Positions 6,617 to 10,011 of a DNA stretch of 10,011 nt are shown piece by piece; the first letter of the stretch is position 1; each line of letters opens with the position of its first letter. Under the pieces are notes generated by a model. That model was not told the DNA's origin. It did no database searches and saw only the letters and a program-made list of their open reading frames with translations. The translations under genes were made by a program, and so were the position numbers. Source of the DNA: an uncultured Gemmatimonadota bacterium (GTDB taxonomy: Bacteria; Gemmatimonadota; Gemmatimonadetes; Gemmatimonadales; GWC2-71-9); assembly GCA_913009915.1 (NCBI GenBank), contig CAJVYZ010000051.1:1-10011 (forward strand). Direction: 5' to 3'.

Positions 6617-9600
6617 CTAGTGCTCCCCACCATCGTCGACCAAGGGAACCAACCCGTCACTGGGTAGCGGGGCCCCGTCGAGGCTGAGCCGGGTCACTCC
6701 CCGGCTGACCCCATTGGGGTTCTCGACGGTGATCCGATAGCGCGTCCCGCCATGGCGATAGCTGATCTCGAACCCTTTCCACTCGCGAGGAATGCATGGA
6801 TCGATCAACAGCGCGGTCCCTCGCTTCCGCAAGCCGAGAATCCCTTCCATCCCTGCCCGGTACAGCCAACCCGCGGCCCCGGTGTACCACGTCCACCCTC
6901 CTCGTCCAACGTGGGGCGGTTCGGAATAGACATCGGCGGCGACGGCGTAAGGCTCCACCTTGTAGCGGTGCACGTCCGCCCGGCCACGGGAATGATGGAC
7001 GGGGCTCACCAAATTGAACAGATCGACCGCCTTGTCACCCTCGCCCAGCTTGGCGAACGCCATGACCGACCAGATGGCGGCGTGGGTGTACTGCCCGCCG
7101 TTCTCGCGAACGCCCGGGGGATATCCCTTGATATACCCGGGGTCCCGCTCCGTCCGGTCGAACGGCGGGACAAACAGCAAGAGTAGCCGGTCTTCCCAAC
7201 GGACCAGCCGCCGCTCCACTGACTCCATAGCCCGGCGGGCCCGCTCCGGGTCGGCGGCGCCGGAAAGGACGGCCCAGGACTGGGGGATGGAGTCGATCTG
7301 GCATTCGTCGTTCTCCTCCGATCCCAGCGGCGTGCCATCATCGAAAAAGGCGCGCCGGTACCACTCCCCGTCCCACGCCTCGCGCTCCAGTGCGCCCGTG
7401 AGAACCTCGGCCCGCTCACGCCACCGGGCGGCCCGCTTCCCTTCCCCGCGACGTTCGGCTACCGGCGCAAACGCGTTCAGGTTGGCGAGGAGAAACCAGC
7501 CCAGCCACACACTCTCTCCCCGGCCCTCGTGGCCTACCCGGTTCATGCCGTCGTTCCAATCTCCGGCTCCCATGAGCGGGAGTCCGTGGCTGCCGGCCTC
7601 GAGACTCCGGTCCAGCGCCCGCGCGCAATGCTCGTACAGCGTCGTCCGTTCCTTAGAGATTTTCGGCTCGAAGTAGGCCTCCTGCTGAAGTTCGTCCAAC
7701 GGCATCCCCTCGAGCCACGGAACATCTTCGTCCAGCACCGTCAAGTCGTCGGTGCTCGTTACGTAATGGGTCACTGCGTACGGCAGCCACAGCAGGTCGT
7801 CGGAGATCCGGGTTCGCACGCCCCTGCCGGTGGGAGGATGCCACCAATGCTGGACGTCTCCCTCAGGAAACTGGCGGGCAGCGGCCCGGAGGATGTGCTC
7901 GCGGGCCAGGTCGGGCCTAGCCACCACCAGCGCCAGGACATCCTGCAGTTGGTCGCGGAAGCCGTAGGCGCCCGAGCATTGGTAGAACGCCGAGCGGGAC
8001 CAGATGCGGCAGGAGAGGGTCTGATACAACAGCCAGCGATTGAGCAACACATCCATCGCTGAGTCCGGCGTGCGAACCTGTACCGCGCCGAGCACCGAGT
8101 CCCACTCCTGTTGCACGGCGCGGAGGAGCTCGTCGCAATCCTGGCCACGATAATGCTCGACCAACCGTCGCGCCTGATCGACATCATCGCCCTGCCCCAG
8201 AAAGAAAACCACCTCGGTGCTCTCCCCCGGCTCGAGCTCCACCTCCGTCTGCAACGCGGCGCAGGGGTCCAGCAGGGCGCCGGTCGTGCCGGACAGCTCG
8301 GCGCCCCGTTCGAGCGAGGCAGGGTGAGCCAGGATGGCGTTGCGGCCCAGGAACTCGAGCCGGTCACCGGTCCACGACGTCTGCCGCCCGCCGAGATCGG
8401 CGAAGGCGACCCGGTTGGCAAACTCCCCGTTCCAGGCGTTGCTGGCGAACATGGCTCCGGTCGGGCCATCGATCGCCGTGACGACGTGGGGAGCGGAGCG
8501 ACCGCGGCCGACCCCCAGGACCCACTCGGCATAGGCCGTGATGGACAGCCGCCGGGTGCCGCGGGATCGATTTACCAAAGTGAGGCGCGAGATCTTGATG
8601 GGGTCCTCGGGCGGTACCAACTGCAGGAGATCCAGTGCGATACCGTGGGACGTGTGCTCGAACCGGCTGTAACCCTGCCCGTGCCGGATGACATAAGGTG
8701 TGGCGTGTTCGCGGATTGGCAGGCAGGTGGGTCCCCAGATCAGACCGCTATCCAGGTCGCGGACGTAGAACGCCTCACCCGGCGGGTCGCTGACGGAATC
8801 GTTGGACCACGGCGTCAGCTTGTTCTCGCGGCTGTTGCCGGACCAGGTGTACCCGGAGCCCGACTCGGACACCTGGAACCCGAACTGATCGTTGGCCACG
8901 ACGTTGATCCACGGCGCCGGCGTCCACTGCCCGTCACCCAGCACGGTAACGTATTCGCGGCCGTCGGGGGTGAATCCCCCCAAGCCGTTGAAGAACTCGA
9001 GATCCAACTTGGGAGGCGGTACGGACTCGGTCTCCTTGCGCGGCGCGCGGAGCCGCGGCGGCACCGGGCCGGGTCGCAACCGCTGCAGCCGGACCACCTG
9101 CTCGGCGAGGGTACCCCTGCCCGCAAAGATGAACAGCCGCGCCGCCGCGCGCAGCAGCACCCGGTCCTCCTGCGGCATCAGGTCCTCCCGCAGCACGAAG
9201 ACGCCGCCATGTTTTCCATCCGGCTCATGGCCGACCGCCGACTGAATGGCCCGCACCATGGCCTCGAAATACTCCTGCAGCTCCTGCGCGTAGGAGGTCC
9301 CCTTGGCATTGAGGATCACCAGATCGGCGGCGACTCCCTTGAGGAGCCAGTACTCGTGCGCCCGCACCAGCTGCCGGGCGACGTCCCGCTCGCCGTCCTG
9401 CTCGACGCGCACCACGGCGATCGGGAGATCGCCGGAGATGCCGTAGGCCCAGAGACCGGGCGCGCCTCGGTGGTTGTCGGCCATATCCTGCGGCGCCGGA
9501 CGCATGGTCGGATCGGCGTACAGCATGCGATTGGCCAGTCGCTGGAACAGATGCGCTTCGTCCCGGGTGATCCGCAGGTGGTGCAACTGCACCTGAGCGT

Positions 9601-10011
9601 GTATCCAGGCGAGTGAGCTTTCTCTCTCGAACGTCTCCGGCTGGCGGTACTTCTCAGCCAGGTCGACGGCTTCCTCCCGGGACGCCGCCACCAGGGTGGT
9701 GAACACGATGCGGACCGTCGCGCCCGCCGGAATCGCCACTCGGTAGCGGAGACTCACGATGGGATCGAGAACCGACCCCGTGGTGTTGCTGAGCGGTTCT
9801 CCCGCGATCACCGAAAGCGGCCGGCGGAGTCCGCGCCCCCGGCCCACGAATCGGGCGCGGTCGCTCTCGTATTGATACGATCCCACGATCTGCCCGTCGA
9901 CCGCGGCAACGTGGGCCAGCCACGGCTGTGGTTCGTCCGGCTCCCTCGGGCGCCGCGTGGCCAGCAGCGTCTGCAGTGGCGGAACGAATTCGGTGTTGAC
10001 GAAGATGTTCG
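6617..10011 (-). CDS. ndvB: Cyclic beta-1,2-glucan synthetase, C-terminal part (GH94 phosphorylase)
   Basis: The frame is open from the right edge to the TAG at 6617-6619, showing the last 1130 residues; the true start lies outside, and the GTG at 9886 is only internal. Whole NdvB/ChvB/Cgs proteins are about 2800 residues: membrane segments and a GT84 synthase, then a glucoamylase-like region, then a GH94 phosphorylase that trims the linear glucan before cyclisation. Only the last part is visible. Residues 1-60 hold the family's [13 protein letters not shown] and GRGRGLRRP segments, ending an upstream sandwich domain. A second beta-sandwich starts near 367 (EFFNGLGGF). The (alpha/alpha)6 catalytic barrel carries [10 protein letters not shown], with Asp817 and Asp820 in the DWND block that bears the GH94 general acid, then [26 protein letters not shown] ends near 1048 in the phosphate-binding region. 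Cyclic glucans serve in osmotic adaptation and host interaction. The gene appears intact here. A stand-alone GH94 fusion cannot be excluded without the upstream half. Confidence 0.9.
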   Translation of the reverse strand, partial: NIFVNTEFVPPLQTLLATRRPREPDEPQPWLAHVAAVDGQIVGSYQYESDRARFVGRGRGLRRPLSVIAGEPLSNTTGSVLDPIVSLRYRVAIPAGATVRIVFTTLVAASREEAVDLAEKYRQPETFERESSLAWIHAQVQLHHLRITRDEAHLFQRLANRMLYADPTMRPAPQDMADNHRGAPGLWAYGISGDLPIAVVRVEQDGERDVARQLVRAHEYWLLKGVAADLVILNAKGTSYAQELQEYFEAMVRAIQSAVGHEPDGKHGGVFVLREDLMPQEDRVLLRAAARLFIFAGRGTLAEQVVRLQRLRPGPVPPRLRAPRKETESVPPPKLDLEFFNGLGGFTPDGREYVTVLGDGQWTPAPWINVVANDQFGFQVSESGSGYTWSGNSRENKLTPWSNDSVSDPPGEAFYVRDLDSGLIWGPTCLPIREHATPYVIRHGQGYSRFEHTSHGIALDLLQLVPPEDPIKISRLTLVNRSRGTRRLSITAYAEWVLGVGRGRSAPHVVTAIDGPTGAMFASNAWNGEFANRVAFADLGGRQTSWTGDRLEFLGRNAILAHPASLERGAELSGTTGALLDPCAALQTEVELEPGESTEVVFFLGQGDDVDQARRLVEHYRGQDCDELLRAVQQEWDSVLGAVQVRTPDSAMDVLLNRWLLYQTLSCRIWSRSAFYQCSGAYGFRDQLQDVLALVVARPDLAREHILRAAARQFPEGDVQHWWHPPTGRGVRTRISDDLLWLPYAVTHYVTSTDDLTVLDEDVPWLEGMPLDELQQEAYFEPKISKERTTLYEHCARALDRSLEAGSHGLPLMGAGDWNDGMNRVGHEGRGESVWLGWFLLANLNAFAPVAERRGEGKRAARWRERAEVLTGALEREAWDGEWYRRAFFDDGTPLGSEENDECQIDSIPQSWAVLSGAADPERARRAMESVERRLVRWEDRLLLLFVPPFDRTERDPGYIKGYPPGVRENGGQYTHAAIWSVMAFAKLGEGDKAVDLFNLVSPVHHSRGRADVHRYKVEPYAVAADVYSEPPHVGRGGWTWYTGAAGWLYRAGMEGILGLRKRGTALLIDPCIPREWKGFEISYRHGGTRYRITVENPNGVSRGVTRLSLDGAPLPSDGLVPLVDDGGEH

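Noticed and set aside
8111..9616. A 501-codon open frame on the plus strand
   Set aside because: It lies wholly antisense to the well-matched GH94 gene, its product has no recognisable motif and an Arg/Gly/Pro/Gln-rich composition typical of a shadow in GC-rich DNA.
1..10011. CRISPR array, tRNA, rRNA, insertion sequence or transposase
   Set aside because: I saw no regularly spaced repeats, no cloverleaf-like or rRNA segments and no transposase motifs on either strand; coding sequence fills almost all of the window.

Overview
The window is GC-rich bacterial DNA with tight gene packing, frequent GTG starts and short intergenic gaps. A large cyclic beta-1,2-glucan synthetase-type gene points to a Gram-negative-type envelope. 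That family is typical of Proteobacteria but is scattered through other phyla, and multi-blade WD40 proteins are commoner in environmental lineages. I cannot name the organism. The mix looks like an accessory or cell-surface locus rather than housekeeping DNA.

Layout: positions 1-5596 hold six genes, all on the plus strand. They are the 3' end of an unrecognised gene, a 617-residue WD40 double beta-propeller, a NodH-like PAPS sulfotransferase, a class I SAM methyltransferase of the Methyltransf_24 type, a GT4-type glycosyltransferase, and a small P-loop kinase-like protein of the FlaR/adenylate-kinase-related group. Gaps are short (about 35-85 nt), and the methyltransferase and glycosyltransferase genes overlap by about 60 nt, so the run reads as one operon. 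A strong hairpin sits just after the first stop codon.

Positions 5602-10011 hold two minus-strand genes. The 3' 1130 codons of the glucan synthetase-like gene (GH94 phosphorylase end) run in from the right edge. A 124-nt gap with small repeats follows, then a 296-residue unrecognised protein built from four evenly spaced Gly-His helical units. This minus-strand pair meets the plus-strand run tail to tail, with only 5 nt between the two stop codons.

Reading together (inference): the plus-strand run has the enzymes to glycosylate, methylate and sulfate a small glycan or glycosylated metabolite, with the WD40 protein as a possible scaffold. The minus-strand pair concerns periplasmic or extracellular glucan. 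The two runs may be functionally linked through surface carbohydrate, but the sequence does not prove it. The most unusual items are the 14-blade WD40 protein inside a tailoring-enzyme run and the four-fold Gly-His repeat protein.
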